From Phlebopus portentosus (taxonomy: Eukaryota; Basidiomycota; Agaricomycetes; Boletales; Boletinellaceae): a stretch of 64,000 nucleotides of DNA. Positions 35,521 to 47,505 of the stretch are shown here, in pieces (position 1 is the stretch's first letter; each line of letters starts with the position of its first letter). The stretch is taken from positions 1,364,001-1,428,000 of the forward strand of contig JAYXKI010000004.1 of NCBI GenBank assembly GCA_037892935.1. The letters run 5' to 3'. Below the pieces are notes generated by a model. That model was not told the DNA's origin, made no database searches, and worked only from the letters and a program-made list of their open reading frames with translations. A program made the translations under genes and the position numbers.

Positions 35521-37405
35521 AAAGGAAAAATACCTAGTATGAGAACGACGAAAAGAGGGAACGATCAGTATGCCCTCATAAATGTACAGTAAACAGAACT
35601 AACGAATGATTTTCGCGACATGCTATCCGTGTCATTGCTGTCATCGTTGTCATTCACATGTGGCATGGAGAAGGCTAATCTCCGCTTACTGGTAAAAGTA
35701 CCAAAATCTGAACATAATTCTGTGAGTCCAGCGTGTAATCGATATCCGAAGGATCACTTACACTTGCAGGCAAGTTATACCCCAGACGACGCACGAGAAA
35801 AGGCAGCCGATAAGAAGTGCTCCATAAGAGCTCTCGATGTTCAGGATTATAGGATTCTCTTGCACAGATGCCATAGCGCGATGTTGTTTAGAGGGTAGAC
35901 TTGATGTCGTTCAATGTTACTTGGGAGTTTTGTAGGCAGGTCGGATCAGGAAGATCCTGATACTCGCAGTCAACGTTTCTGTTCCTCAGCCTTCTGAGGT
36001 TTCATATCATCTTGATGATGGAGCGCGGAAGAATAAGGATCTATTTTCGTAGTGACGTTTGACAAAAAAGATCAACCCACGGTGGAATCGGTATTGACAA
36101 ATGATAGGAGGCTCACATATTGCAAGTTCTCTATGTGAACGCATGGATCAAGCGCCCAGAGGTTCTCATCAAACCGGTGAATGGCAACTCGGGGAAGCTT
36201 ATGAACGGGTCCGATGCCCTGATGCGATAGTATCGTCCATTGACCATTCAATGAGGAAATTCCTTGATGTGAACAGCATCAACTTCGCGGTCACTCGTTA
36301 CCTATACACTCGTCTTTCGAAAAATGGTGTAAAAACAGTAGTTACGTGTGAAGTTCTCCTGAGTTAGAGTCGCGCGTCACGACCGTGAGACCGGAACGTA
36401 ATTTACTTCTGAAACTGCCAGTGGAAGTTTACTCGGTAATCTAAAGGGCTAAAAGGTACCGTAACGCATATTGGACCGCGTGTTCTGGCTGATTTGTACT
36501 CCATAAGTTGCTACAAAGTCCTTCTTAATCAAACCGAGTGATGTACTTCGACAATTGAATGAGTGCCCTTGTGTACATATCGTCAAACGGCATATGGATG
36601 TCATTGGAGCTATTAACACCGTGGCGAAACGAAACTGTTTGATGTCTATGTGAAATCTTTTCGCAGTCGTTGCATCGATAGGGCCGGTATCTGGCATTCT
36701 CCCATCTCCCATAAATGACAGTGTGATATATCACAGGGGGCAAAATCCTATTTCCGAACCTGAAACTTTTGATCCGGAACTGAAATCCAGCCAATCAGAG
36801 GCGAGCTTTCCAATTTTGTTTCCCGTATAAGGGGCTCAGAAACGTAATTCTGCCCCTGTGATAGATTGTACGCGTCCTGGATTTCAATAGATACAAACAC
36901 CGTCGTTGCCCTAGAGCAGAGTCTCTCATAGCCCAGCCAGAAACACAACTATGGCTCTTGTCACTGATAGCCATGCACGCCACATATCCTTTCAATATTC
37001 CTTTTGCACTATCCAATCGCGACTTCGCCCTCTGAAAGTCGAAATCAGAGAAGGTTATTTGAACTTGCCCCGTCTTGTAGATCACCCGATGCGCAGGTAG
37101 TGGCGTTTGGTTTTTAGTTTCTGCCAAATTTGGACTGTCGGTCGAATGAAATGCCGATTGAATATTCGGTCCGAAGGTGAACCAAGAAAATCATAGGACT
37201 CGCATCAAGATAAGATTTGTTATATAATCCTGACAGGCAGAGTATGGCTTAGTCCAGCAATAGTGCGTAAAAATTATTGTCTTTGTGAACGAAAGAAAAC
37301 CATGTTACTTGAGCGATATGTAGTTCGCAAGAGATAGATCTTTTACTTGTAAGCCAAATCTATACGCACAACCACCAGTGGTCAAAAAGCAGTAACAGAT
37401 TGTCA
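35521..37405. other. Long intergenic region with a complete MITE
   Basis: About 1.9 kb. It contains the 131 bp MITE at 36.73-36.86 kb. A 110-codon minus frame (36795-37127) beginning MAETKNQTPLPAHRV overlaps that element, and its C-terminal third is encoded by the MITE, so it is doubtful. No other exon chain is supported. Confidence 0.4.
36731..36861. mobile_element. 131 bp MITE, complete copy
   Basis: Terminal inverted repeats: TCACAGGGGGCAAAA at the left, and at the right the complement of TCACAGGGGCAGAA. A TA dinucleotide lies on each side (36729-36730 and 36862-36863), consistent with a TA target duplication. It has no coding capacity. A copy lacking the right end occurs at 30.41-30.54 kb. 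Confidence 0.8.
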
Positions 37406-39444
37406 CTACTGAAAGGACAACAAGTCACGGGTATGAGCTCTGGGAACGATCTTGCAAGAGAATCTCTCCGGGGCGCTTGGATAGAGCAATCGAATTAACG
37501 AGAGATTCTGAAGCTATGAAGTGTACTCACGCCACGAGTCTAGCCATAGGGTTGAGCATTGGCGCGACCGGTTTGCCGTCGAAAGTATCAGGACATATAT
37601 GAAATAATGCCAGTGTTCGCGAAACAATAAGATATACCAAGGTCTCGGCGAAATGGATGCCAGGGCATCGCCTGTTTATGGATACACATCAGAACTCTTT
37701 CAAGCAGATTGATTATTGGTTTACCTTCTTCCGTAGCCAAAAATCACCAGCCTTGGGTCTCGAGCACCAGGTTGATCACCGTTCATCATGAACCTCTCGG
37801 GAAGGAACTCTCCTGGGCTCGGATAAGTTAAATCGTCATGCATTATACTCCTAGATTGAGATAGGTTGCAGAATTATATGACGAATAATCCAGAAGTCTA
37901 TTGAAGTATTATTGGCTTACCAGACATTCACCAGAACCCAGCTACGCTTTGGGATTCTAAATCCCCCAAACTGATCCTCCTCTATATTGCTGTGCGTTAT
38001 AAGAGGAACGACCGGGCTGAATCGATAGACCTCTTGTATTATGCAGTCTACGTAAGGCAATAAGGGCCTGTCCTTAATATCCGGAAGACGGTCTGTCCCG
38101 ATAACGGAGCATATCTCGCTATACGCGCGTGCCTGTACATGCTCGTTGCATGCCATTAAGGCTATGAATGTGAGGATTGTCGCGACAGTCTACAACGATA
38201 CATATCATCCGGAGAAAAGCCACAATAGGAATCCTCACCGAATCTATTCCCGCTAGGACAAAATTGAAGTCAAGTCTCAGATGGAAGAATTTAGAAACGT
38301 ACCGAAGAAGGAACTCTCTGCGGCGTCCATGACCAAAGTTTCTTCTTTTGGATCATACGGTGTAGTTAAAGTTTCAAGTGATGCCTTTACAAATGAAATA
38401 TTTGCAATGCCGGCTCGCTGAGTTTGCAATTTTAGTATCTAAGATCAGAAATCCAACCACAATGATATATACCATATCAGCCTTAACCGCATTGTACTGC
38501 TCCAGCGTAAATGATCTATATAGCTCTCTGGCACCACTTGCCCAGCGGTGGAAGCCGGCACCGGGGAACCAGGTTGGTACCCGTTTCACTACAGAGAATG
38601 GTAAGAAGATTAGTTCCTTCGTTAAATTAACGGAAAACGTACGGAAGGGAAAGGAGTTGACCATCCATCGTCCAGGTTGCAAAGCAATACTCGTATCATG
38701 CATGATACCCTGTATATCACGGAGGAGTTCCGGGCTGAGTTTCTGGCCATATACGTTTGCCATGGTGTGGCGAATCATATTCCTTTCGTAAAGAGTTCAA
38801 CGAAGACAAATACCGGATCAATGACGTGGCTACTTACTCTCCAACGGCGTCGTAGAATCGTTCCGGAGAGTCGAGAAATGACTTACACAGAGATCTCGTT
38901 TGCATATCTAGGGACTCAGTCCACATTCCGTTGATCGAAGTTGGGCCCAGTGATGCTTGCAAGACTTTTCGCAATTTCTTCAGTCTGTCTCCGTACCGCT
39001 GGAACACTACGTTGCGCGTTTTCCCCAACAATTCTGCCATGGGCCAAACAGGTCTGCAGGAGAAGTTGCTACGCGTTCCTAGAAGCTCATCTGCAATCTC
39101 CGCTGAATCTATGATGATGACAGTGCGACCAAGGGTAGGTGCACGGAAAATCGAGCCTAAGCAGTATTTGCGAAATGAAACAAGGTTGTTGCCAAAGATT
39201 GCAAGACGCCCACCTATAGCTTTGGCGACCGACGCGTAGACAATCCAAGGCTTTTCAGATGAATAATGTGGGAACTTGGCAACTGAAAAGTCCAAATTAT
39301 CGAAATAATCTTGGAGGCATTAATATTCACAGATTACGCACTCGGTGGAAGGCGGCCAACGCGTCGAGCTATGTTGAGTGCTCGATGCAAAACCGCTATG
39401 AGCACAAGCACAAATATGCCCGAGATGAAGCTGGCTTGGACCAT
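37406..39444 (-). CDS. Cytochrome P450 (P450-3), shortened hinge
   Basis: Minus-strand chain from ATG 39444 to the stop at 37406. The first exon gives an anchor (FISGIFVLVLIAVLHRALNI) and RRVGRLPP. The next frame-compatible exon starts at AKFPHYSSEKPW, so the usual LPPGPxxLPxxGN hinge is shortened by about ten residues. Later landmarks are SIFRAPTLGRTVIIIDSAEI, DRLKKLRKVL (C-helix), PTWFPGAGFHRWA, the I-helix AGIDSTVATI, QEVYRFSPVVPL (ExxR), FLPERFMMNG and the haem loop FGYGRRRCPGIHFAE. The end is ERFSCKIVPRAHTRD. All catalytic motifs are present. The missing hinge could reflect an unrecognised exon, a deletion, or real divergence. It is divergent from P450-4, with about 280 bp between start codons. 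Confidence 0.85.
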
Positions 39445-39725
39445 ATCGGAGATAGGTGGTTAACAGTGACTCCACTGCCTTGAGCATGTTATATCTTTAT
39501 CCTCTGTGAAGTGAAATAAATATAATGAATGGTTAACGACAAAGTCGCGCGCGAAGCAGAGCTGTTACTTGATTGGTGACCGGAAGTATCCGGGGTCCTT
39601 AATTATTAATATTATTTTATTTAGGGTTTTGCATCTCACCCATAAGCCCAACTCAAGCTTCTATCACGAGAGGGCATTTATTCCAGTACAAATACGTAGG
39701 CTTCGCATTTGTTTGTGCAATCATT
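39445..39725. promoter_or_regulatory. Divergent promoter between P450-3 and P450-4
   Basis: About 280 bp separate the two start codons, so the two P450 genes probably share regulation. The stretch contains an AT-rich block (TTAATTATTAATATTATTTT near 39600). No known factor site could be named. Confidence 0.5.
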
Positions 39726-42237
39726 ATGATGGCTCATCTTCTGTATTCTCTAGTCTTTTGTCACCTGAAGTCAAACTACGGCCTTGCTTTGCTGGCACTT
39801 GGTTTTATCAGCCTTGCGTGTCTTTGCATCGGAAGAGCCGGCTCCTTTGTCCAGCGCCTGCCACTTCCGGTTCGCATATTGTCTCTTTTACTTGATCTTT
39901 TCTTCTGATATAAAGCCAGGATGGTCATGAGCTCATTTGGGGTCATGAAAGACTCGTTTTCATGCACGAGCCTGGCCATGCTTTCCGAACGTGGATCGCA
40001 AAGCTAGGCCCTACCTTTCGCATAAAAGCTGCATTTGGGGTTCGTCGTTTCTCAACGTTACCGAGACCTTTTTCTTTGCTAAATAAAAGTGTATCTGTAG
40101 GCTCCTGACATCGTGCGTGCTGGTTGCTTTGTTTTTAGAATGAAATGAAATAGACATTCGAGCATAGCTTGTTCTAAGTGATCCTACCGGAATTGCGCAT
40201 ATTCTTCAAAGAAAAATTTTCGACTACCGTACGTCTTTCAAGAAACCAGTTCCACGGTGGTACTCATGTCATGAAGACCATAGTCAGGTCGTTCGTCCAC
40301 GAGTCGCACGACTCCTTGGTAAAGGGTTAGGCTGGGTCGAGGGCGAGCATGAACATAAGAGAATGAAACGACTCGTTAGCCCTTCCTTGAGGTATAATCA
40401 AATGCTTTCGAACGAAAGGCAGTTTTCCTGATAAGATGGCCAGCGCCGACAACATTCGTTACATGTCATCAGAAGTTAGAGTGGCAGCATCTCGAGTAGG
40501 TCGTATTTGATGCCAACGGTCAAATTTCGGATAACCCAAACCTTTTTTCACCTTGATACAGGTCCTGAATGATTTCGCTACGTTTGTCGAGAATACAGGC
40601 TCACCATCGTGCGAATTAAATATCTTAACCTGGACAGCGAAAGCAACGTACGTTGGTCCTTTGTGCAGCAATTTTTAGCTCAATGAGTTTCATAGACTCA
40701 ATGTAGTCGGCCGAGTGGTAAATAACCGTAAATATGCTACGTCCGGCTAGTCCTGATCGGTATCATTAGGCATTTCTCCACGATTTTGAAGGCGGAAATA
40801 GTCGAGAGGCTCAGGATATTATAACTGCGAGGCGTGCAGGAATCACCCCCGCAGCTCGTTACGCGGGCTTTCTGGTGTGTATTTTTGTCGTGCTCGACTT
40901 TTTCAACGGTTGACATGTTCTTGATGTAGTCCTTGATGTTGCTCAGGCGATTTCCCATTCTCAACGACCTTCCGATTCAGGCTATACAAGCACAAGGAAC
41001 GGCAAAGCGGACGATACAGGTGGGAGTGCTTTCTGCTACGTCGGTTATGCATGATTTTGAGCACCAATATTTAGGCGGGTGTAGCGAAGGAAATGATAGC
41101 CCGAAATAAATCATTTGTAAATCCCGGCGAGAAACGCGAACACAGGGATTTGTTGAGTTTGCTACGTAAGTTTTACCTGACAGATAACAATCTCAAAACC
41201 TCTTTCTTACTTATGTGTATAGTCATTGCATCCTTAGAGGATAGGCTTTCTGCAGATGAACTCTCGGAACAGGTCAGTCCATTAGTTGCTTATAGTCATG
41301 CACGTACTCATCGGTTTATCAGATTTCAACTTTTATGTTCGTCTTTTCTTTACTTTCAAAAGCGCTGCCTCACATTTTCTCAGAATGACTGGTCACGAGG
41401 CGACTACTATGACGCTAGGTTTCACCGTATGGGAACTATCTCGAAATCAGGGGATACAAGATCGTCTTCGGGAAGAGCTGAGCGACTTCACTGGTGAACC
41501 GACATACAACGATTTTCAATCCCGACTGCCGTACCTGGATGCAGTGCTGAAAGAAACGTAATGTCTATCTATTTTACGAAATTCCGATATACTAATGTCT
41601 TGTTCAGACTTCGAAAGTATCCGGGTTTACCATACATGGAACGAGTTGCGACGAAACATGACATAATACCTCTTGGCCAACCGGTGAAGCTCAGCGATGG
41701 ATCTGTCACTAGCCAAGTCGAGGTTTCTCCTGGCCAGGTAGGCACAATACTCATGCGTAGCTATGCTCGCTCATTTCATACCTTAGATTGTTCTTATACC
41801 TATAATCGCCATCCAGCGGTTGAACTCGCTATGGAAAGATGCTGAAAAGTTCCGACCAGAACGTTGGCTCGAGGATCTGCCGTCCGAGGTCAAACAATAT
41901 CCAGGATGGTCCAACCTCTTGGTGTTCAGCGATGGTCCAAGGAGCTGCGTCGGATCACGGCTTGGTGGGTTCTCCCACTTTCGTTTACTAGCACTACAGG
42001 ACTGAATCGATTCATTCAAAGCAATGTTCCAATACAAAGTTCGTTGAATACATTTTCATCCATTTGAGCCCAGTATACTGACATGCGTAGGTTATTTTGA
42101 GCGGTCTAGTTACGCGGTTCCGCTTCGGAGCCGTACCAGGAGAAGTAACGCTGAAGATCGCATCCAGTATTCAGCCATGGATAAAAGGACACGAGGCCCG
42201 AGGCCCGCAGCTTCCTGTCAGTATCCAGCTTATATAG
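39726..42237 (+). CDS. Cytochrome P450 (P450-4), CYP5150-like; two splice junctions unresolved
   Basis: Plus-strand exons from ATG 39726 (or 39729) to TAG 42235-42237. The anchor is followed by RLPLPDGHELIWGHERLVFM, then LLGKGLGWVEGEHERMKRLV (C-helix), SADNIRYMSSEVRVAASRV, CELNILTWTAKATLNVVGRV, FPILNDLPIQAIQAQG, the I-helix MTGHEATTMTLGF, KETLRKYPGLPYMER (ExxR), FRPERWLEDLP and the haem loop FSDGPRSCVG. The type resembles CYP5150/CYP63-like mushroom P450s, unlike P450-1 to P450-3. Two junctions do not close with canonical GT-AG phases: around 40112 to 40178 (a GC donor would fit) and around 41272 to 41365. These may be GC-AG introns, missed microexons or real frameshifts, so function is not certain. 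Confidence 0.78.
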
Positions 42238-42511
42238 TTCGAATGTATGTAACCAGCCGTAACGAGTCTTCAGAAACTATGTTCTTGCATTTTTCAAATC
42301 ACAACATTGCAGGCTGGGCTGATAAGAGTATGATATTTGATTACGAAACACAACACTGTCGCAGCCGGGAAAGATAATATTCTCTGAAAGTCTCCATGGC
42401 TTTGGTTTGGATCAACAAAAGTTTAGAAGTAAATTGCACGATAAATAGTGCGTCCGAGCCGTACACATAATCACACGACAACCCTATTCTTCCCAGTCAC
42501 GAACATAAGGA

Positions 42512-43715
42512 TCAAGCGAAAGTAGCATCCACGTATGCCTTGAATGCGACCTCAGGCATGTCCCATTGCATCTGAAACAAAGGTTGCATGTCACTTGACG
42601 TTCCTCAAGGAAATTATTGCCGCACTTACAAAATGATTAGCACCTGGTATAACCTCGAAACGAACGTTGCCTCCTGCGTTCTTCTTATCATCATCTTCGA
42701 TTGACCAAAGAGCGTTTAAAGAGAATGAACAAGTCACATCTCCGGTGATGAGCGATATCTTCATCCGCGGTACACTTTTTTTGACGTCGCTATTAAAGCA
42801 AGCTTTGTTGTATATCGCATTAGCCTGGGGCATGGTCACGAACATCGCCGGTAGCTCCTGGGGCCCTTCTTCAACCAATTCGGCGAGATCTTGTGCCGAC
42901 ATATTGTAGATCGAGGGTGCACGGGACGCGCTGGGTACAATATACGATAGAACATCTACATCCCGAGTTGACAAATCTCCGTGATCGAAGTAAGATGTGA
43001 TCCACCGAGTGTAGAATGGCGTCTGTAAATCCGCTGGAATAGAAGTATCCATATGGGGAGACCAAAGTTTAGGAGGAAGGGGAAGACCAAAGATGATAGA
43101 CGGAGGCTCTGAGAAGGAAAAACTATCGTGAGAAAGGTTGAACGCCGTACCTGATGCCTGGATGGACAAACCTTGCATGACGTGAGCGCGGAGATGACTC
43201 TGAAAACGCTTCTGCCCTTCGGCTGAAAGCCTCTCAATGTTCGCAATAGTAGCCGTAGTCAAGCCGCAGCCCGATGACCATCCCAGCAATGAAACACCAC
43301 CGGTCTTCCCATCGTCAGATATGGGAGGAATGCCGTTCTGCTGTATGAACAGGTCAATAAACGTGGCTAGCTCATAGCCACGGTCATTCAGGAAAGTGGC
43401 TTTCTCGTCATCAGATCCTGTCGTCAGCACGGCTGACTCGCTGTCGGAAACGGGTGTAGATCCCGTATATCCGCGCCGATTTACTGCGACGAAACGGACA
43501 TTCGAGTTCCGTGCGAGTTCCTGGACCTTTCTGAAGATCTCTAGGCAAGATTGTAAGGGCGCGCCGGTAAAATAAACACGAATCTGTAACGTACTGCTAG
43601 AGAATCCCATCCCATGAATCGCAATAATGGTGGTGTACGTACCACTCTGAGATGGTACCCCACTGTCAAGAAAGGCAAACTTGACTCCCTTGTCGTTGAC
43701 CGTAAGCGACGACAT
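42512..43715 (-). CDS. Alpha/beta hydrolase 1
   Basis: Two exons (42630-43715 and 42512-42571) encode 381 residues. The oxyanion region is IIAIHGMGFSS, the nucleophile elbow is LLGWSSGCGLTTA (GxSxG), and the catalytic His is in IPGANHF just before the intron. The second exon supplies MQWDMPEVAFKAYVDA, the usual last helix. VNRRGYTGSTPV is the strand 4 region found in the whole family. ATG 43715 is chosen because homologous copies start there; the frame is open upstream to 43856 but that part is rich in Ser/Arg and looks like leader sequence. The fold suggests an esterase or lyase acting on a small molecule. It is a paralogue of the gene at 59.6 kb and of the decayed copies. The SAM methyltransferase gene diverges from it. 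Confidence 0.9.
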
Positions 43716-44442
43716 TTCTCGTAAATCTTGTGAATGTGAGCCCGAATTTCGAGAACGAGATCTGGACTTGTTTCTGAGAAACGACAAAAGACGCATGTGG
43801 CAGTATTTGACCGAGTGGGATTCAACCCTTGTTCTCAGGAGCACGAGATCTGTCAAGTAGCTGCTAAGGGTTGGACTGTCTCAGCGGGGAACAAATCTTT
43901 TTCTTTTTAAGGTGGCATCAGAAGAAGACGTACCGCTACCGCATTGGATACAGGAGGACTGCGAAGAGGTGAGGCGCCAGAGGGCCACCTTCTGGTCTCC
44001 ACGATATCCGGTTTCTTGTTAGAACACCTGAGCATGCCAGATTTCACCCGAGCAGAAGAGATAACCAATTTGGTTCTGAACATCGAATTCTACAGTGGTC
44101 CGTGGGTTACGGATCTTCTTCGACCTGAATGCCTTTCCAAGTCAACCACGAGTATGCATCCTGCACATCAATCAAGATCCGAAAACGAATTCCGCAGACG
44201 TCGTAAACTCAGTCTCGGTGTCATGTGTGAGGTCTGTCCAATGAATGAAATGATCAAAGGGGCTCATTTGAGCTCGGCAAGGCCATATGATGTGAACAAT
44301 TTTCATAATGAAAACGGTCACGTGGCTCAGGTCGTGACTTTTCCTTGTCACGTTTCCAGATTCTATCTGAAACTCTCACGGAGACGAACGTAGAGAATTC
44401 GTATTAGCAAGGGAAAAAGCTTCATTACTAGTAGTATCAATC
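43716..44442. promoter_or_regulatory. Divergent promoter region
   Basis: About 730 bp between the starts of hydrolase 1 (-) and the SAM methyltransferase (+). A 149-codon plus frame (43944-44393) lies here without any family signature and is most likely chance. Confidence 0.4.
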
Positions 44443-45747
44443 ATGGACCGTCCTCCAAACGAGACTCCGATCGTGAGTCAACTCTGTCCTTCACCTCATT
44501 GTCCAGCCCAGCTACGCGCCGTTCTTCCTCCAAATGGAAAACGGATATACCCTTCAGGTGCGAACCAACTCGCAAACAGTCTCAATTCACCACGGTCTGA
44601 CTCGTATCTGATCAGTCTGCCTATGTATCTCAAACTGAACTGCAGAGGTGAGAAGATTCCCTACTAATCGTATATGTTAGTATTGCTCAGTTCAATAGAC
44701 TCGACAGGGTACACAGAGCCTTTACTGAATACTTTGGCGGTCGCCTTGCACTCGCACCGCTTGACACCATGAAACCGCGGGCTATACTGGACATGGGGTA
44801 ACAGCAAACAAACCGATCTACGACATGTCTAATTGACTTTTGTCCTAGTTGTGGAAGTGGTGCTTGGTAACGGTGCCAATTGATGGGAATGCTATAGATT
44901 TTTATGACAATTGTAGGGCTATCGACGCTGCTTTGCGATTCCCTGAAGCAATAGTTCATGCTGTTGACATTAACCCACTCCCATCCCGGTTCGTTTTTCG
45001 ATGTTATTTTCTGCTCCTACGGATCTTATTTAATGTCACTTTAGCAGCCTTCCGTCAAATGTGTATTTTCAGCTGCTGAACCTTCGCGATCCGTTTCCAT
45101 TCGAGGAGGCCAGCTTTGATATTATACACATTCGCATGGTTTTGCTTCATGAAAGTGACTTTTCCGGCTCTCTATAGTTTATCTTGACTGATGGGTTGCC
45201 GTTTCTAGCTGCCTGACGTTGAACAGTTCTTGCATCGTGTCACAGCATTGATCAAACCATCTGGATGGTTACTTGTCGAGGAGCCAGATGATGATGACCC
45301 GTCGCAGGACGGAACGAGGCGGGGAATAGCAGCACGATCGCCCTTGGTAGCCAAACTACACAGTATCATACGCTCTCACGGCTCCGAGCCTTGCATCGGT
45401 AAAGACCTTCAATGTATACTCGAGTCTTCTGGACAGTTCAGCGAGGTTAATGTGGAAAAAATCACTATTCCGATGTGTGGTCAGCCAGCTGGTGTGTAGT
45501 TCGACTAGATCAGTCTTTAAAAATCGTGTCTAATCGTAAGGAATCCAAAGCCTCGCCGGCCGTGCAGAAATTCGGTTTGGTCTGGCGCGATTCGCACTTG
45601 GACATAGCAAACTCTCTTCCAGCTCGCTATTCTGCTCAAGGACTCACTGACGAGATGGCGAAGGAATTTCAGGAAGATCTAAAAGATGTGACACGAGAAT
45701 TCACTGGGTGTATCTATTTCACATGGTCAAAGCGGAAAACAGATTGA
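44443..45747 (+). CDS. Class I SAM-dependent methyltransferase
   Basis: Exons starting at ATG 44443 and ending at 45747. The core is clear: FNRLDRVHRAFTEYFGGRLA, then AILDMGCGSGAWAIDAALRF (motif I) with AVDINPLPSR (acidic residue of motif II), NVYFQLLNLRDPFPFEEASF, DIIHIRM, and LIKPSGWLLVEEPD (motif IV/V). The C-terminal part is FGLVWRDSHLDIANSLPARY and a final TREFTGCIYFTWSKRK. This is the LaeA/TAM-like methyltransferase type frequent in mushroom clusters. Two junctions are imperfect: before FNRLDR (about 44650-44690) and after HIRM (about 45140), where MVLLH is encoded but the donor is not a simple GT in phase. Alternative splicing or a lesion is possible. Likely methylates a small molecule; acceptor unknown. 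Confidence 0.78.
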
Positions 45748-46741
45748 AAGATGCAGCGTCTATAACCTTACATAGGACTTCAGCGTCTGACAATGGTGGA
45801 TGAACAATACTGAGTAATGCTAGAACAGGGCTACTGAAAAATAGGGGCTAGATCCCCGATCCGAAGAAGTGATATTATCGGATATAAACAAGACCGATAT
45901 TGTTCGCAAGATTCTACGCTTTTACCTCGTCCGAATGGAGGAGTTTATTCTGTCGATGGAGGCGCTTCTTACAGATCGCAAATTGTAATGGGAGACCTCA
46001 AGATTCCATTCGAGTAAAGAAGGAGCTTCGCCAAGATTGTTCCTTTCTTCGAAGTCATCGGTACGTCCTTTAGTCGAAGGTTTTGGAAACGGATATGCCT
46101 GTCCGTGATGCGCCAGTAGGCATGTTGCTGTTAATTATCCTGGTCCGTGGGGGAATGCGGATGCAATGCCATTCCCTGATGCTGTTGTCATTCTTTGATC
46201 GCAGATAATAACAGCAAAAAGATCCATGATGCGGGAAGTCACTTCTCCTAAAATAACAAACCTCCGCACGGCTCTGAAAGATGGTTGTGTCCAAGTACTT
46301 GACTTCTTAAAGGTACGGTGGGTTCTGGAGATGTGAACTCATCAGGAAGTCTGATAGGACTGTCCTGCATTAGAGCTTCTACCCCCTAAAATGCCGCAGT
46401 TCTTGATGTGCATTCGTGCCAAATATACAATGAGCGCTCCTTGAACCCTACAGAACGGGTCCAGACGAGACAACGATCAGAGATCGAAATGTGAGAATCC
46501 TCAGTGTTCGCATTGACCCCGGAACGCTCTCCCGATAATTTCATCTCCGGAAACTCTGACAATCATTCGTCTCCATGTGTATCATGCGTCTGTTGTGGAG
46601 AAAAGGATGAATAAGTGTTTCCTTGTTTATCACTTCCGCATCGAAGAACTTTTTAACAGCCAATGACTGTGAAAATCCAGACTTCGTGTATTAAATGTTA
46701 ACAACCAATGAAGTTATCCTGATAGTACAGAACGGCTCCAT
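45748..46741. other. Intergenic
   Basis: Nearly 1 kb between convergent 3' ends of the SAM methyltransferase (+) and the ICMT-like gene (-). Only short frames with no motif are seen. Confidence 0.45.
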
Positions 46742-47505
46742 TCAATATACACCTGGAACGAGCCTGTATCTAACTCTTTGCGACCAGGAGACCCACGATT
46801 GTCCGAATTTGTTCCTAAGAAATTCGTCTTCGTGAGCCGTTCGGCGAACCACGTTATAGCACATGAATAGTTTCCACCCTAACCAGACGAATGCACATGA
46901 CGCTCCTGCTTTGCTCCTCAAGATCTTTGCAGCATATGCGTACGAGCCTGGACCAAGGAAGAATATACCTGTTCCTAGTGCTGCAGTAATTGATCCAGTG
47001 TATGCGGGATGGCGAACGACTGCGTAGGGTCCTGTTGTAACTAGGACGTGACCGTTCCGGATGGCTAATTGATACGTGAAAAATTGGCCGAGAGCATTGA
47101 TAGAGCTGTAACGTAGCAAACAACCCATGACGGCTATTGCCCATGCTATGAGAGCGAGAGGATTTACTCCAACTTCTTGAGCAGAGACTTCGGTTGACAA
47201 GAGCGTGGATAAAACGATCGAGGATATAGTTGATGGGTATCGAACGGCAATGACTATGAGCGACTCGCATAGTGTGGCAAGTACTAGTATATACTAAATA
47301 TACATCTGAACATCGAGAGTAGAAAGATCATGCTAGTGACGAAACTAACCTGCGAAATGCGCACCAGTGAAGATGCTGCAGTAATGAAAGCAGACTCTTG
47401 TTTGTTAATTTCCACTCTTTCCCGATTTTGCGGTGGTGGATTTGGAGGTGTAGATATCATCCCATTCAGGACGGTGACCGAGACAGAAAGAAAAATTCGA
47501 GACAT
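46742..47505 (-). CDS. ICMT-like protein carboxyl methyltransferase
   Basis: Two exons (47350-47505, 46742-47293) give 235 residues. The membrane-embedded methyltransferase pattern is plain: LIAWAIAVMGCLLRYSSINA, LGQFFTYQLAIRNGHVLVTT, GPYAVVRHPAYTG (the SAM-binding RHPxY motif), and near the end RTAHEDEFLRNKFGQSW with YRLVPGVY. Isoprenylcysteine carboxyl methyltransferases esterify the C-terminal prenylcysteine of CAAX proteins in the ER; fungal genomes contain extra short copies, some inside metabolite clusters, whose substrates are unknown. ATG 47505 is chosen; an upstream in-frame start at 47544 adds 13 residues. It is divergent from the aldo/keto reductase gene. A role in methyl-esterifying a cluster product is inference only. 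Confidence 0.88.

Noticed and set aside
36795..37127. 110-codon minus-strand frame
   Set aside because: Its C-terminal third is encoded by the MITE, and the rest has no known relative.
43716..43856. N-terminal extension of alpha/beta hydrolase 1
   Set aside because: The frame is open, but the sequence is Ser/Arg-rich leader and the paralogous gene at 59.6 kb starts where the inner ATG lies.
43944..44393. 149-codon plus-strand frame between hydrolase 1 and the methyltransferase
   Set aside because: No recognisable motif, lies in a divergent promoter region and does not splice into the methyltransferase.
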